Shown here one piece after another: positions 36,543 through 47,900 of a DNA stretch of 52,059 nucleotides. Each line of letters opens with the position of its first letter. Within the stretch, counting starts at the first letter, position 1. Source of the stretch: Tritrichomonas foetus (Eukaryota; Parabasalia; Tritrichomonadida; Tritrichomonadidae). Below the pieces are notes generated by a model. The model made no database searches and had not been told where the DNA came from. It saw only the letters and a list, made by a program, of their open reading frames with translations. The DNA lies in NCBI GenBank assembly GCA_001839685.1, contig MLAK01000702.1, positions 1-52,059 of the forward strand, read 5' to 3'. The translations under genes and the position numbers were made by a program.

Positions 36543-37025
36543 TTAATTCTCATCATCATTCAAATTGAGTCCATAGCGTTCATATAGATCTTTATTATGG
36601 ACTTTCTCAATTTCTGAAAGAAATCCAATAATACTCATTCCATTGTCTTTTATGTCATTATATTTATGAAGTCTATTCATATGATCATTTAATTGCTCTT
36701 GAGTTGGAAAACTATCCTTTTTAAGCATTAATACATCATGTTCTTTGGTAATTGTTGTTATTTTCGCTCGTAAATCGATAATTTGTTTAATGAGGGAATT
36801 TCGATCTGTTTTTACGGGTGATTGACATTTTTGAGCAGAACTTCTCTTCTTGAGTGCAGCAGGAACACTCCAATAAACATTATCCAATCCAGGTACTTGA
36901 CTTATATCACCAGATCGGATAAGATTATCTAAACGATCTTGTGAATATAATATGCCACTGTATTCTTTAATTTCATCAATCGTAAGTGGGGAATGCGCAG
37001 CTTCGAGTACAGTTAGAATGTCCAT
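36543..37025 (-). CDS. Swi5-like recombination protein with N-terminal winged-helix-like domain
   Basis: 160 aa. The C-terminal 85 residues are a coiled coil followed by LNDHMNRLHKYNDIKDNGMSIIGFLSEIEK..DLYERYGLNL, which matches the Swi5 signature (HxxxLHxYNxIKDxGQxLxGxLA, then a YxxFGLD-type end). Swi5 with Sfr1/Mei5 stabilises Rad51 and Dmc1 filaments. The first 58 residues (MDILTVLEAAHSPLTIDEI..LDNLIRSGDISQVPGLDNVYWSVP) look like a winged helix, with a helix-turn-helix and a beta wing; this extension is not typical of short Swi5 proteins as I know them. The linker is basic (KKRSSAQK). TCATT at 37045-37049 gives a 22-nt leader. Confidence 0.75.
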   Translation of the reverse strand: MDILTVLEAAHSPLTIDEIKEYSGILYSQDRLDNLIRSGDISQVPGLDNVYWSVPAALKKRSSAQKCQSPVKTDRNSLIKQIIDLRAKITTITKEHDVLMLKKDSFPTQEQLNDHMNRLHKYNDIKDNGMSIIGFLSEIEKVHNKDLYERYGLNLNDDEN

Positions 37026-37819
37026 CTAAAAAATCAGATCGCAAAATGAACTTCCTCGATTCACTTTTCGCGCCAGGAATGTGATGTGAAAAATTTCCTA
37101 GAAATGTGATATGAATTATGTAATGATAGTTGAGTATCTCTTCTTTGAGAAAGTTTTTACAATAATTTATTAAACATCTGCCCAAAGATAGTAATTTCAA
37201 AACATGTAATAATTACGAAAAATATTGACAGGATCTGAGTTTCTCGTTTCGTGGATATATAAATTAATTTTCTTTGAAAATATAAATTTTTCTTAAGTTA
37301 CATTTCAATGTTGGTGGACTTTTTCTAAAATATTTTCAAAGATGTCTCAATTTATCCATGATACATGAAACTCTGGACCAGATATTGACAAAAACACATT
37401 GGAATTTGAAACGAAACTACATTTATTAGAAAATACAATCAGTCGTCATTATTTCGAAATATTCATCATTATTATATAGATTTATGAGATTGGTGTTTTT
37501 CGATAGAGTGTTTAGAAAATATTCTGAAGACAATTTTTTCCGATGACATTTAAAATTCAATATTCTCTGAAATTCTTCTCATAACTTTTTCGATGAAAAT
37601 ATATTTTCAATAATTAGTATCGAAATTGAATAACTTTCTTTTTATATCATTCATAAATTCAATGCTTATAAACAAACTCAGAAAAATACGCTTTAAAATC
37701 TGAAAGCACACAGAAAATTTCAATAATAATTCGCGATTCCCACAGAATTCGTTTTATTTTTCTAAGGAATAATTCACATCATATTGTATCTCACAAATTA
37801 TCAAAAAAATCTATTCGAA
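37026..37819. other. divergent intergenic region
   Basis: About 0.8 kb between the Swi5-like gene (minus) and the C2-like gene (plus), including a TCATT initiator-like site for Swi5 at 37045-37049. AT-rich. A minus-strand frame 36976-37200 overlaps the Swi5 start and has no merit. Nothing else seen. Confidence 0.6.
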
Positions 37820-37824
37820 TCATT
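37820..37824 (+). promoter_or_regulatory. initiator-like TCATT of the C2-like gene
   Basis: GAATCATTTTT with the A 12 nt before the ATG at 37834. Confidence 0.45.
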
Positions 37825-37833
37825 TTTTTTCTC

Positions 37834-38247
37834 ATGCCTCATCTCTATGTCAGGATTTTACAAGTATCAATCGATCCAATACCACTCAATCCACACTCAC
37901 GACTCGTTGTTAGTGCAACTATAAATCCGCTTGGAAAAAGAAAAGCTCATCTCTTTGCCTCAAAGAATACCCAATCAATTGATCATTCTTTTTCGTTCGA
38001 TTTTGATGAAGGGAATGCCAATTTTCTTTCTTTGTCTTTGAGAAAGAAAAGTTTTGCATTTGTTGATCCAATGATTGGTTATGATGTTATTGATTTGTCA
38101 AATCTTCAGCGAAATGAAGTTGTTAGAGAAGTTAGAACACTTAAGCGGAAAGATTCGGACATGAAATACGGTGAATTACATATTATGATTCATTTGTGTG
38201 ATGATAACTCGCCATCATTCAATGCTTCATGTTCTTGTTTTTGTTAA
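37834..38247 (+). CDS. C2-domain-like protein with C-terminal CFC
   Basis: 137 aa. A single beta-sandwich is suggested: LYVRILQVSIDPI, SRLVVSATIN, HSFSFDF, ANFLSLSLRK, YDVIDLSNL and GELHIMIHL are alternating strands in the order of a C2 domain. The usual Ca-binding Asp clusters are not evident, so calcium-independent lipid or protein binding is more likely. The protein ends SCSCFC. The last three residues, CFC, fit the CXC double-geranylgeranylation form used by some Rabs, or the Cys cluster may be palmitoylated. Membrane anchoring would suit a C2 protein. Start and leader are well supported; the fold is inferred by pattern. Confidence 0.6.
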   Translation: MPHLYVRILQVSIDPIPLNPHSRLVVSATINPLGKRKAHLFASKNTQSIDHSFSFDFDEGNANFLSLSLRKKSFAFVDPMIGYDVIDLSNLQRNEVVREVRTLKRKDSDMKYGELHIMIHLCDDNSPSFNASCSCFC

Positions 38248-38518
38248 TTTGTAATTAGATGTTAGTATATTATTATTATTTTAAATTAAACTTATTTTCA
38301 TTCAACACAAATTTGTTTTGCATTTTTTTGTTAAATGTGATTGTAGAGTCGATATAAATGCATTAACCCATATATATGATTAATTGAAGCGTTTGAGTTT
38401 CGTAAGAGACTTAATATGAAAAAGAAATTCGGAAATATATGATCATTATATAAATATTTTATTAATATTGGTATGATATAAAAGATATCTTTTATATTAT
38501 TTAATATATAAGAAACTA

Positions 38519-40828
38519 TCATTTTGCTAATTCTACAAATCTATCATAAAGGGTCATAATCTTACTATTTGTATCATCTGACAATGTCTGAATTCTCCTA
38601 CAAAAGTCAAACAAAGCGGTAATCTTTTCTTTGTTTCTTTGAATATTATCCAAATAAAATGAAATAAATCGTATTGCTGTTGCACCCACAATTGTCGATG
38701 ATGGAAGCATATTTTTATTCATCCATTCAACAGATTCGTTAATTTCAGATTCATCAAAGGGTATAATATGACCTTTTCGACGTGATTCTGAAACAGCCAA
38801 ATCAGATCGCCCAGAATCAAAATGAACAAGTAAAGATAAACAATGTGATACTCTTTTAACTGTATCGATTTTCACAGTATCAAAATTTATTGAATCTTTT
38901 GTGAAATTGTCAGAAAATTCATTAATGATTGATTCAGAAAGGAATCGTTGAACATTTTCAAGAAGATCAATCCTTTCACTTTGTGTAAGATCATCAGCAC
39001 GAGATAAAGAGTGCAATGAAATCTTTAATCCTGCATTTTGCAGAGCAATTAAAGTTGCTTGCTCAGTATTATTAATTCCTTTTAATCTGGCAAGTAAAAT
39101 CGAACAAATTAAAATTGCTTTTGACGAATCAGGCAAAGAAAACGAAGAAATGTTACTGCTCATTGATATAAAAACATTATAAGCTGTTGAATAATCCAAA
39201 CATAGTACTAAAAGATGAAGAGATTTAATTGAATAAACATCCGATTCAATTTCTTGTGAAATTAATTGCGCTGCAGTTGCTTTTGGACCTTTTCCATCAG
39301 ATTCCAAATTAATAGAATAATGCCGAATATCTAAACTCAAAAGAAAATCAATCAAATTCTTTTGGTTCTCTGCAAATGCCAAATAATCAACAATTTGAGG
39401 TGCCATTGAGTTTGGCAAAAATTGAACAAATTCATTAATTATAAACGGTAGTGATGGAGAATTCCATAATCCACATTTCTTAAAAATCATTAAAATATGA
39501 ACAACTTCAATTGGGAAAAGTTTGTTATTCAAAAGTTGATCAGCACAAGTGTCGAATTTCAAAATTAAAGCTAAAAGCATTGAACAAACAAATTTAAAGT
39601 TTCCTTGATTGAAGATTTTAGTGGCTTCTTCAACAACAAGAGTCTGAATCTCATTTAAAGTTCCATAATCTTCCAAAGAACCAATATTGGAATTACTATA
39701 ACGAAGTGGCGCCAGAGTAGAGAAAATAAAGTCTTCTGCATTTTTGACAACTAATGTTGGTGGTTGTTGAATTTCTTGTCCAATTGTGTACATATAACAA
39801 AGTGCTTTGAAAGATTCAAATTCATCAGATGGATGACTATTAATGTTAATATTCAAATTAAAATCGATATTAGGTTCACTGCTTTCATCAAAAACGAAGG
39901 CTTTGAAAAATTTGGCAAATTCTTTGGTTTCCTTATTGAATTTTGTTATGAATTGTTGAGCGAGAGAAATAAGCCCAGCTCGAATGGAAATCCAAATATG
40001 TGGCCATGGCGGTTGAACGTTTGGAAAATGTGATAAAACATATGCGTCGATTTCATTCATTGATGTTTCATCACCATTTGGAAAATGAATGTTGCGGAAT
40101 TGTTCTGTCAAGAATCGAAGAGATCCACGAACCATTTCCCTTAAAATTTCAGGAGAATCTATTGAATTTGATAAATTCGAATTGTCAAGATTTTCTGAAC
40201 ATAGAATTGATTGTAAAGCTTTGAAAAAGTCGAGACGAACTTGATATGATTTATCGCTTGGATCTGCGATTCGGTTAAGTGCCTCGATTGATTGTTTAAT
40301 AATTACATCAACTGATTCAAATGAGCTTGATCCGAGTTCAGTTTGAAGATTTGCAAAAACTTGGGCATATTCGCTGAGGGCCCCGTTTTGCGTTTTGTCT
40401 GTCGGAAATAGTTTGTATTCAGAATCGAGCGGTTTTTGTGAAATTTGTTCATTGTTTAGGCATGAATCCAGTTGAGATAAGAAAAATTCTCTTTCTGTAT
40501 TGATTTGTTGTTGTTTCAGTCTTTCAAATTGTTCTATCGCACGAAGGGGAATGTATTTTTGTTTTGTTCGCGTTTCGGCGCATATTGATGTCGATAATTC
40601 TGCGGGTTTCAACTCTGCTTGCATATCTTTGAGCATAATTTCCGTTTTGGCAGCATCTATTCCTTGCTGTGCGAGTAAAAGTCGGCCATCGAGCGTGGTT
40701 TTGTCATTTGCGGAGAATTTATTAAAAAACGAAGCCATTTGTGCAATTCCAATTGACGAAACAGAGTCACCCTTGGATCCACGTTCTAGACATTCTGCTT
40801 CGTGAAGTAAATCATCAAGGGAAGACAT
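38519..40828 (-). CDS. Nup93/Nic96-like nucleoporin
   Basis: 769 aa from the ATG at 40828 (MSSLDDLLHEAECL). An in-frame ATG at 40909 would add 27 polar residues. The N-terminus matches the Nup93/Nic96 pattern: a short DLLxEAExL helix, then LLLAQQGIDAAKTEIML, equivalent to the LLxxxGID segment. It continues as an all-helical solenoid containing PPWPHIWISIRAGLISLAQQFI, matching the conserved QPPWAxIYYCLRxGD region. Length is close to the family's usual 820-840. It is expected to be a linker scaffold in the inner ring of the nuclear pore complex. Composition is rich in Ile, Asn and Ser. Assignment is by visual motif matching and is fairly good. Confidence 0.72.
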   Translation of the reverse strand: MSSLDDLLHEAECLERGSKGDSVSSIGIAQMASFFNKFSANDKTTLDGRLLLAQQGIDAAKTEIMLKDMQAELKPAELSTSICAETRTKQKYIPLRAIEQFERLKQQQINTEREFFLSQLDSCLNNEQISQKPLDSEYKLFPTDKTQNGALSEYAQVFANLQTELGSSSFESVDVIIKQSIEALNRIADPSDKSYQVRLDFFKALQSILCSENLDNSNLSNSIDSPEILREMVRGSLRFLTEQFRNIHFPNGDETSMNEIDAYVLSHFPNVQPPWPHIWISIRAGLISLAQQFITKFNKETKEFAKFFKAFVFDESSEPNIDFNLNININSHPSDEFESFKALCYMYTIGQEIQQPPTLVVKNAEDFIFSTLAPLRYSNSNIGSLEDYGTLNEIQTLVVEEATKIFNQGNFKFVCSMLLALILKFDTCADQLLNNKLFPIEVVHILMIFKKCGLWNSPSLPFIINEFVQFLPNSMAPQIVDYLAFAENQKNLIDFLLSLDIRHYSINLESDGKGPKATAAQLISQEIESDVYSIKSLHLLVLCLDYSTAYNVFISMSSNISSFSLPDSSKAILICSILLARLKGINNTEQATLIALQNAGLKISLHSLSRADDLTQSERIDLLENVQRFLSESIINEFSDNFTKDSINFDTVKIDTVKRVSHCLSLLVHFDSGRSDLAVSESRRKGHIIPFDESEINESVEWMNKNMLPSSTIVGATAIRFISFYLDNIQRNKEKITALFDFCRRIQTLSDDTNSKIMTLYDRFVELAK

Positions 40829-41134
40829 TTTCAAATTGATATATTTTCTTTGATCTTGATCACGCGACCGTTTATTTTCACCATTATTTTCAAGAAATGA
40901 AGACAACATCAAATATTCTAGGCAGGTACTTAGATGATTACAATATATAGATAATAATTATGGTATATGCTAGTAGTTTTTTAAGAATGATGAATTCATT
41001 AAGTTTTCATTGTATCCGGATAATTTTATATTTAAAATATCATAATACATATTTTTAAGAAATAATAATAAAAGAAGAAGAAAGTTTGATAAGATATTAA
41101 ATAGAAGATAGAAACATGTTTATATTCTATATGA
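40829..41134. other. intergenic spacer
   Basis: Upstream region of the Nup93-like gene (TCAAT just before the chosen ATG, another TCATT nearer 40895) and 3' region of the Gemin2-like gene. AT-rich, no further feature. Confidence 0.55.
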
Positions 41135-41704
41135 TTAAAATTGATGAAAATAACTGACAATCAAATCATTAATTACTGAAAGATATGGAAAAAGTTTATC
41201 ATTTTGCCCACCGCCATCAACAATTTGCTTCCTTACAGTTTCAGAAATTCCTTGAATACATTCACACATTTCAGGAAGCATTAATTTGTCAACCCTTGTT
41301 AAGGCTCCAAAAATCCAAAAAAGATCATTTTGGGAAAATTTTTTGGACTGTTTTTTATGAAAATAAAATAGAATTCCAGATACATCATTTAAACTTTTTA
41401 TAGAATCTACTGTAGGAAGATCTCCATTTTCAATATGTTGAATGATTGTTTGATAAGATTCTTTTTTTTCAAGATCAAATTCAAATGAATTAACATGATG
41501 TCTAACATAGGCAAACCATTGTTTTAAGTTATTGGACCATTCAGGGTTTGGTTTTAAGTTTGGTGGGATTATAATATCATCATGAATAAAATCAACTGCT
41601 GGAATATAGCTTTCAGGTTCTTTTAAATTATTGGAAATCTTCTTGCATGTATGTGTTTCTTTTCTTGAAGCTTTTAAATATTGTTCTGCTGACAAAGATT
41701 CCAT
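41135..41704 (-). CDS. Gemin2/SIP1-like snRNP assembly factor
   Basis: 189 aa from the ATG at 41704 (MESLSAEQYLKASRKE). The frame runs to 41737 only through TTG, and TCAAT lies at 41712-41716. Matches to Gemin2: the N-terminal AEQYLKxxRxE helix, PNPEWSNNLKQWFAYVRHHVN (equivalent to the WQxxxVAxFSxxRxxV helix), and a C-terminal LFWIFGALTRVDKLMLPEMCECIQGISETVRKQI..NDLIVSYFHQ, equivalent to [31 protein letters not shown]..RYFDQ. Gemin2 binds Sm proteins and SMN during snRNP assembly. It is shorter than human Gemin2 (280), lacking the long middle. This implies a retained spliceosomal snRNP assembly route in an intron-poor genome. Confidence 0.8.
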   Translation of the reverse strand: MESLSAEQYLKASRKETHTCKKISNNLKEPESYIPAVDFIHDDIIIPPNLKPNPEWSNNLKQWFAYVRHHVNSFEFDLEKKESYQTIIQHIENGDLPTVDSIKSLNDVSGILFYFHKKQSKKFSQNDLFWIFGALTRVDKLMLPEMCECIQGISETVRKQIVDGGGQNDKLFPYLSVINDLIVSYFHQF

Positions 41705-41972
41705 ATAAAAAATTGAAATTTCACCATTAACCACCAAAATTAACCATATAATTTCACCACATCAACAATTTGCACTATTCAGACTAAGAGAATAAGTTCT
41801 GCCAAAAATTCAAATTCACATTTAGAATTGACCAAATTTAGTAGTAATCTATTTCATGTTTGGTCTTCAAGCAGAGGAATATAAGGTAGAATAAAAGAAA
41901 ATAAAAAAACAAATAAATATTATCTCGTAATACTTTATATATATATATATAAACAAAAAAATATAAAAATCT

Positions 41973-44900
41973 CTATATCCAGGCATATCCTACTGGTTGA
42001 GCATTCATGACATTTGAAGAGTTCTGAATTAAATGGTCCATCAGCATAAATGGGAAAACATCATCGCATTTGTCAGTTTCTTCTGTCATGTGAACAGATG
42101 CAATTTTATCTAATCTTGTCATTGATGATAAAATAGCTGCAGCTCTTCTCAAAATCGGTGATGCTCTTTGCTGTTGCTGGTATGGGTCTGGTTGAATGAG
42201 AGAACTTAGGATAATTTTTAATCTATCTTTATGAATTGATATGGAATCTGCTGTTATTTGCCAACTTGCTGCAAATGTCCCATGCATCACAAATGGTGGT
42301 AACATCCCATCAATTTGGCGTGTTTTTATAAGATACCTTGTACTTGTCACAATAGGTTGCAAAATACCAAAGAAATCAGGAATACAGACTTTTTGTCGAT
42401 CTTTGAACAACATTATTGATGGTATTGAGGGCAATTGACTACGAAAAATAAAGTGTAAATATGAAAAAACAGCAAAATATGATGCAAAACTTTGCCTTAA
42501 GAAGATAAAATCTATCTTTGAGCCTTCTGCACCTTGAACAAGCCACCAAAACAGTCTATCTTCTGGAATACTTAATTGCTTTTTCATTACACAAACTGTT
42601 GGCGAATCATCATTTTCTTGATCTTCTTCTGTTGCCGTTGCTGCTTGAATAACTCGTTTCACTGCAGAAAATGGTTGAATTGCACCATGCAAGGAAGAAA
42701 AGCTATGCGAATCAATAACCATTAATTTTTCATGTACATGGAACGAATGAGGATAATATGTGCATTTTGAGCGAGTATGTGATGCAACATGTTTTTCAAT
42801 AATTCGACCAACAGTTTCAATAAACATTCTTTCTTTTTGATTGAGACAATAAATTTCAGGTGAAACAATATGTAGCGATTTTGATTCACCTTTCATCGTA
42901 ACAAAGCGAAGTTCGGCTTCACCACTGCCATCCGCTTCCATGAAAACATTAATCACTGCTTTAGAAGAAGGGAATTTAAATCCTGCAAAAGATGAATATT
43001 GCGTGATTACAACATCTGTAGTAAAAACAGGAGGATTTTGCTCACAGAAAACAAAAAGCTCTTTTTTACTGGTGAAATCAAGTTCATCTAGTTTTTCTTG
43101 TGGAATATCATGAGAGAGTGAATCATATAACATTTTATGAGCTTTAACGGTTCGATCTAATCTTTCAATATCTTTTTCACATTGTTTGACCCAAGACATT
43201 CCTGCTCGATATTCATGTATAGCTGATGCATCTTTAAGCATGTTATTCATTTTATAGTAATTATTTGATTCTAATTTTAATTTCATGTTTTTCACATTTG
43301 GATCATCACATGAAATTTTAGAATAAACCATATCATCAAATGTTATAATGAAAATGTTTGGATTTATCCTGATGAGTCCATTCAATAGATTATCAGGAAT
43401 TTGTGTATTTGTAACTAATTGAGGAAGCCATCTGAGAAGTGAAAGACGAACATTTTCATTCAAATTTGGAAATTCTTGATCAAGAAGTCCAATCAAATTT
43501 GGATTTTTTTTAAATAAGCACAACATCATTGCTATATATAACTGTCCTTCAAAAACATCTGCTGAATTTAACTCCATTAATAATCTGTGGAAACATGCTT
43601 GCTGATCAATGAAATTATGAAAGCGAATGAACATTTGGAATAACATTTTCAGCCATTTACTTCCATTTGGATTAACAATTATAAAATCTCGCATTAAAAG
43701 GCCACAGCTACTTCGAAGATTTCTAAATGCTTCAGACCGGCAATCTACATTATGGGAAAGGAAATGAGCAATTCTTGGATAATTTTGAATTGATGTGAAG
43801 ATATTTTTAGGTCGTGGTGCATCTTTAAAGTGACGTAAAGCTTCACGCGTTGCGCCACTTTGTGATAATAGATGGGAAATCATGTTTAAATTCAAATTTA
43901 TAGAATCTTTAATCTTTCCCTGTAATTGATCCGATTGCATGACTTGTTCATTTGTAAGCAGATCATTTAAAATTGTGAGTCTCCAGACAAAATTCGAGGC
44001 CATCATCATTTGTCGATCAAGAACTTCAATCCACATTACATCAGAAGTTTTGGTTAAGTCATCAATATAATTTTTTACATTTTCTGGCTGCTGCATAATC
44101 TTCAATGATAAATGGGCCTCATAAGTGAGTGATGAATGCAACAAGAATGGAATATGTGAACGAGATATAAATGAAGTTAATTTGTTTCCTGAATAATTTT
44201 GACTTTGGTTTGAGTCGAAATTTGTGCGTGTATCTTGGAAGAATGGTAATTTAATATCGGGAAATGAATTTTCTTTTTTCGTACTCAGAATTTTGTTCAT
44301 TAATTTCTTATTTGTTGGTAATGATAAGTTGATATCAATTGATCGTAATTCAGTTAATCCATAAAAGTACATTGAATGGTCTTCATTCATTGCTTTGAGA
44401 TAATTGAATTTTGCAGCTTTGAATTGAGAAATTTGATGGAATGAGCAAGCATTCAGGTAATGTGGAGAGGCATCTTTAAGGAGTCCGTAAGCATCTTCAC
44501 TCAGGTTGTATGATTCTAATAAAGCTATATTTTCATACAATGGCAATGATGGTAATGGTGGTTTAGATGAGTTCGGTTTGGTGATTACAAAACATTCAGA
44601 TAAAGTTGATCTTGGGAAAAAGTGCAAATAATACTGCATAAATCGAGGGAAATCTGCTGATAATGGATTTGTATTCAAGATTATGGAGATGATTGATTTC
44701 ATTTCATTTTCAGTAAAGTATTGAATTGAATTCTTTAGTTCATCAGGTAGCAAAAGTCGAATGAATGCTATAATGTGAGAATCAGGTGTTAATGCATGCC
44801 AATCCATTCTCCAACAATCATTTGATAAATCAATAGACTGTTTAATTGTCAATGTTTTAACAGCATTGATTGATGAAACAAGAGGTATCATGTATGAATA

Positions 44901-47900
44901 TTCTTCTTCCAATAATGTTAAGATAAAACTTGAAACAATTGGATGAAGAGGCTGTTTTAATTCAGACAAATCAATGAAAAGTTGTGTTGACGTAACAGGT
45001 TTAAGAATTTCTAAGAAAACTTTTAATGTTTCGGTAAGTTTTGAATCTTTCGAAATTTCATTTATCCAACATGCAATTGTTGCAAATGGTGATGTTAATG
45101 GTTTGGAGATAGTACTCGAGATATTTTTCAGATATTCATACATGTCTTTAATCACTTTAATGGATATTTGGTAACCACTAACCATGAAGGCCTCTCTTAA
45201 AGCTTTTTGATATAATGAAATGAGATCTTTCGTATAATTCATATTCTTTAAAAAAAACTCACCAGGTAATAAACAATAAGGGAAGAAACTCGAGCCTTTT
45301 GTAAACAATAATTGTGAAATAACAGGGATTAATTGAAGTAAGAATTTCATTTTTGTTTGATTTGTTGATTCAGAGTTTGGCCTTTCAGATAGTTTCTCTT
45401 TTAAGCTTGTCAGCAAGTTAACATCAACTTGATTGAAATCAATATATGGAATAAGCTGACTCATTTTCGATGGAATTAATTGAGCCATTGTTGTACAGTC
45501 TGGCATCTTTGTGAGTACTAAAACAACTGTAGATAAAAGCAATTCGAAAAGTCGTTGGCATGCAGGTCTCACGTTTAATAATTGATTGAAAACATGTGGC
45601 ATTACAAATATGAACTGCATTTCAAGTTGTTTATCATTAGCAGATGATAACATTGTTGATGAAAATCCAAGAATAAATTGTGTAATTGCTCTAGATGTAT
45701 GATCAATCATGCAATTTTGTTGACCAAGATGCCTAAAACATAGTAATGATGATTTAAGCATATATGGAGTGATATCGAGCCTTTCGGCCAAAGCTGATTG
45801 TAATCCATCAACTCGACTATCTAAATCAGATAATGTTTTTATTATTGGGAAGAATCGAGATGGTGATTTAATGGATTCTATGTTTCTTAATTTGTTGTGG
45901 ATGGCAAGAGCATAGATATCATTGCACATTGTAAGAATTGGTGTATCTTTTAAGTCAACAACCTCAATTCCTTTATTTGATGCCAAATGAGCAGCTGAAT
46001 AATTCAAAATCAACACTCTAAATGATGGTGTCTTCATATAATTTGCAAAATCAGCTTTAATTTTCTCGTTTTCTGGGAAGTTTTCATATTTGTCACATAA
46101 AAGTTGATTAATTAAAATACTTTTGCTTTCAGATGGTGATGGAAGTAACGAATATAATTCTTTCCTATGATTTTCATCCATTAATTTCATAAATTCTAGA
46201 AATCTTCGATTGAACATTGGATGTTGGAATAATTGGATTGATGAAATAAAAAATGGCATTAATTTATTCTTGAAGTATGAATATAAAAGCGAATTGCTAT
46301 TAATTTCATTGGCAAATCGAATTGGCACTAATATTTGAATATATTTGCATAACAATGACGGTAAAATATGACTAACTTTATTTTTGATCATATTTAATAA
46401 CTTTTTAGTAACTTGAAGTGCTTGTTTTAAGTCAAACTGATTGAAATCAAGTGTTTCTACAATGGTACAAATACAGTTCAATGCACGCGATAAAATAATA
46501 TCTAATTCTTTTTGGGAATTTTGAATAACAAAGACAAAAAGCGTTTTCATATTGGCAATAATTTGATCCAATATAGAATGCCTGAAAAGTGGTACATTAG
46601 GATCTTCAAGGATTCTTAAGACACATAAATATAAATCGATATTCCATCCTTTCTTAAAATTAAATAATAAAACTTGTGATAATTCATAAGGCCATGAATT
46701 AACAAAATATCGAAAGTGTGTATTAAGCGGAATAAAGCTTGTTTCACAATACAAATGCAAATCAATAAACGCTTGGCATATCATTGAAACGTCGGTATTT
46801 TGGTCAATTTGCCTCAATCTTCGTGTCAATTTAAATATTTCTTTAATGGAATTTTCAAAGAGGGTTTTCTTGATATTATCATAAAATGAAAAGTTTGAAA
46901 GTGAGTGTTGAATCGAATGAATGGCATTTGTCACCCATTGGATAAATTGAATCATCATATGTTGTGGTCCTAATGGTGCTAATTCGAGGAAAAGACGTAA
47001 AACTTTAACATCTTCTGGTGTTGGCGGTAAGACATTTCCCATTATTTGCACTAAACTTGAAATATCACCTGGTAATGATAGAAACACTGTTTTGTTAATT
47101 CGCTTTGCTTCTTTTTTAACTTGTTTTACAAAATATGGAATAAACTGTCTTAATTTCTCATCTTTTAGAGTTCCAATTACCATGCCCCAAGTTTGACTAT
47201 TTGCTTTTTCAGCAACTGTAATTAATTTTGCTACCATTTTCACGATAAAGGTTGTATTTAAAAATAGATTAATACTTGGATCAATACATCGAAGTTTTCT
47301 AAACATTTTTTGGACTTCATTTGGAATAATTGGTGGAGGTCTTTCACGAAGAAATTCCAGCAAGCGCTTCATTAGATCAATGGGATCAGGAACATCATAA
47401 AATGGTTTGGAAAAAATAAATTCGAATCTCACACAAACTGTATTCCTCTGAAGCATTTGAACAATATCTTTGAACAGAGCTTTTCTTGATGCATCCATTA
47501 AATTCGGACTACCATATTTTACTTCAATGATTTTCAATGCTTTCATTGCATTTCTTCGAATATCTGTCACAGTAACCATACTTGCCGATCGGTATTGATT
47601 TGCCAATTCACCTAATAGTTCCTGATTTCCCGAAAAATCTCTTGTTAAGATTTGCTCCGAAATGATTTTTAATGATGAATCACGATCATATTGAGCTGCA
47701 TGAAGAAGTGCAATATTAATTCTGACAAGGATATTTTTACCATCAACACAATCAAGGAAAAGTGAAATAATATGTAATGCATGTTGTGCAGTCGCTTTTG
47801 AAAAACATAACGTAGAAATATGTTGAAGAAAATCTTCAGCATCATCAACCATGACATCATCAATTGTTTTCCCATATTTTTGTCTGAGAAATAGTGCAGA

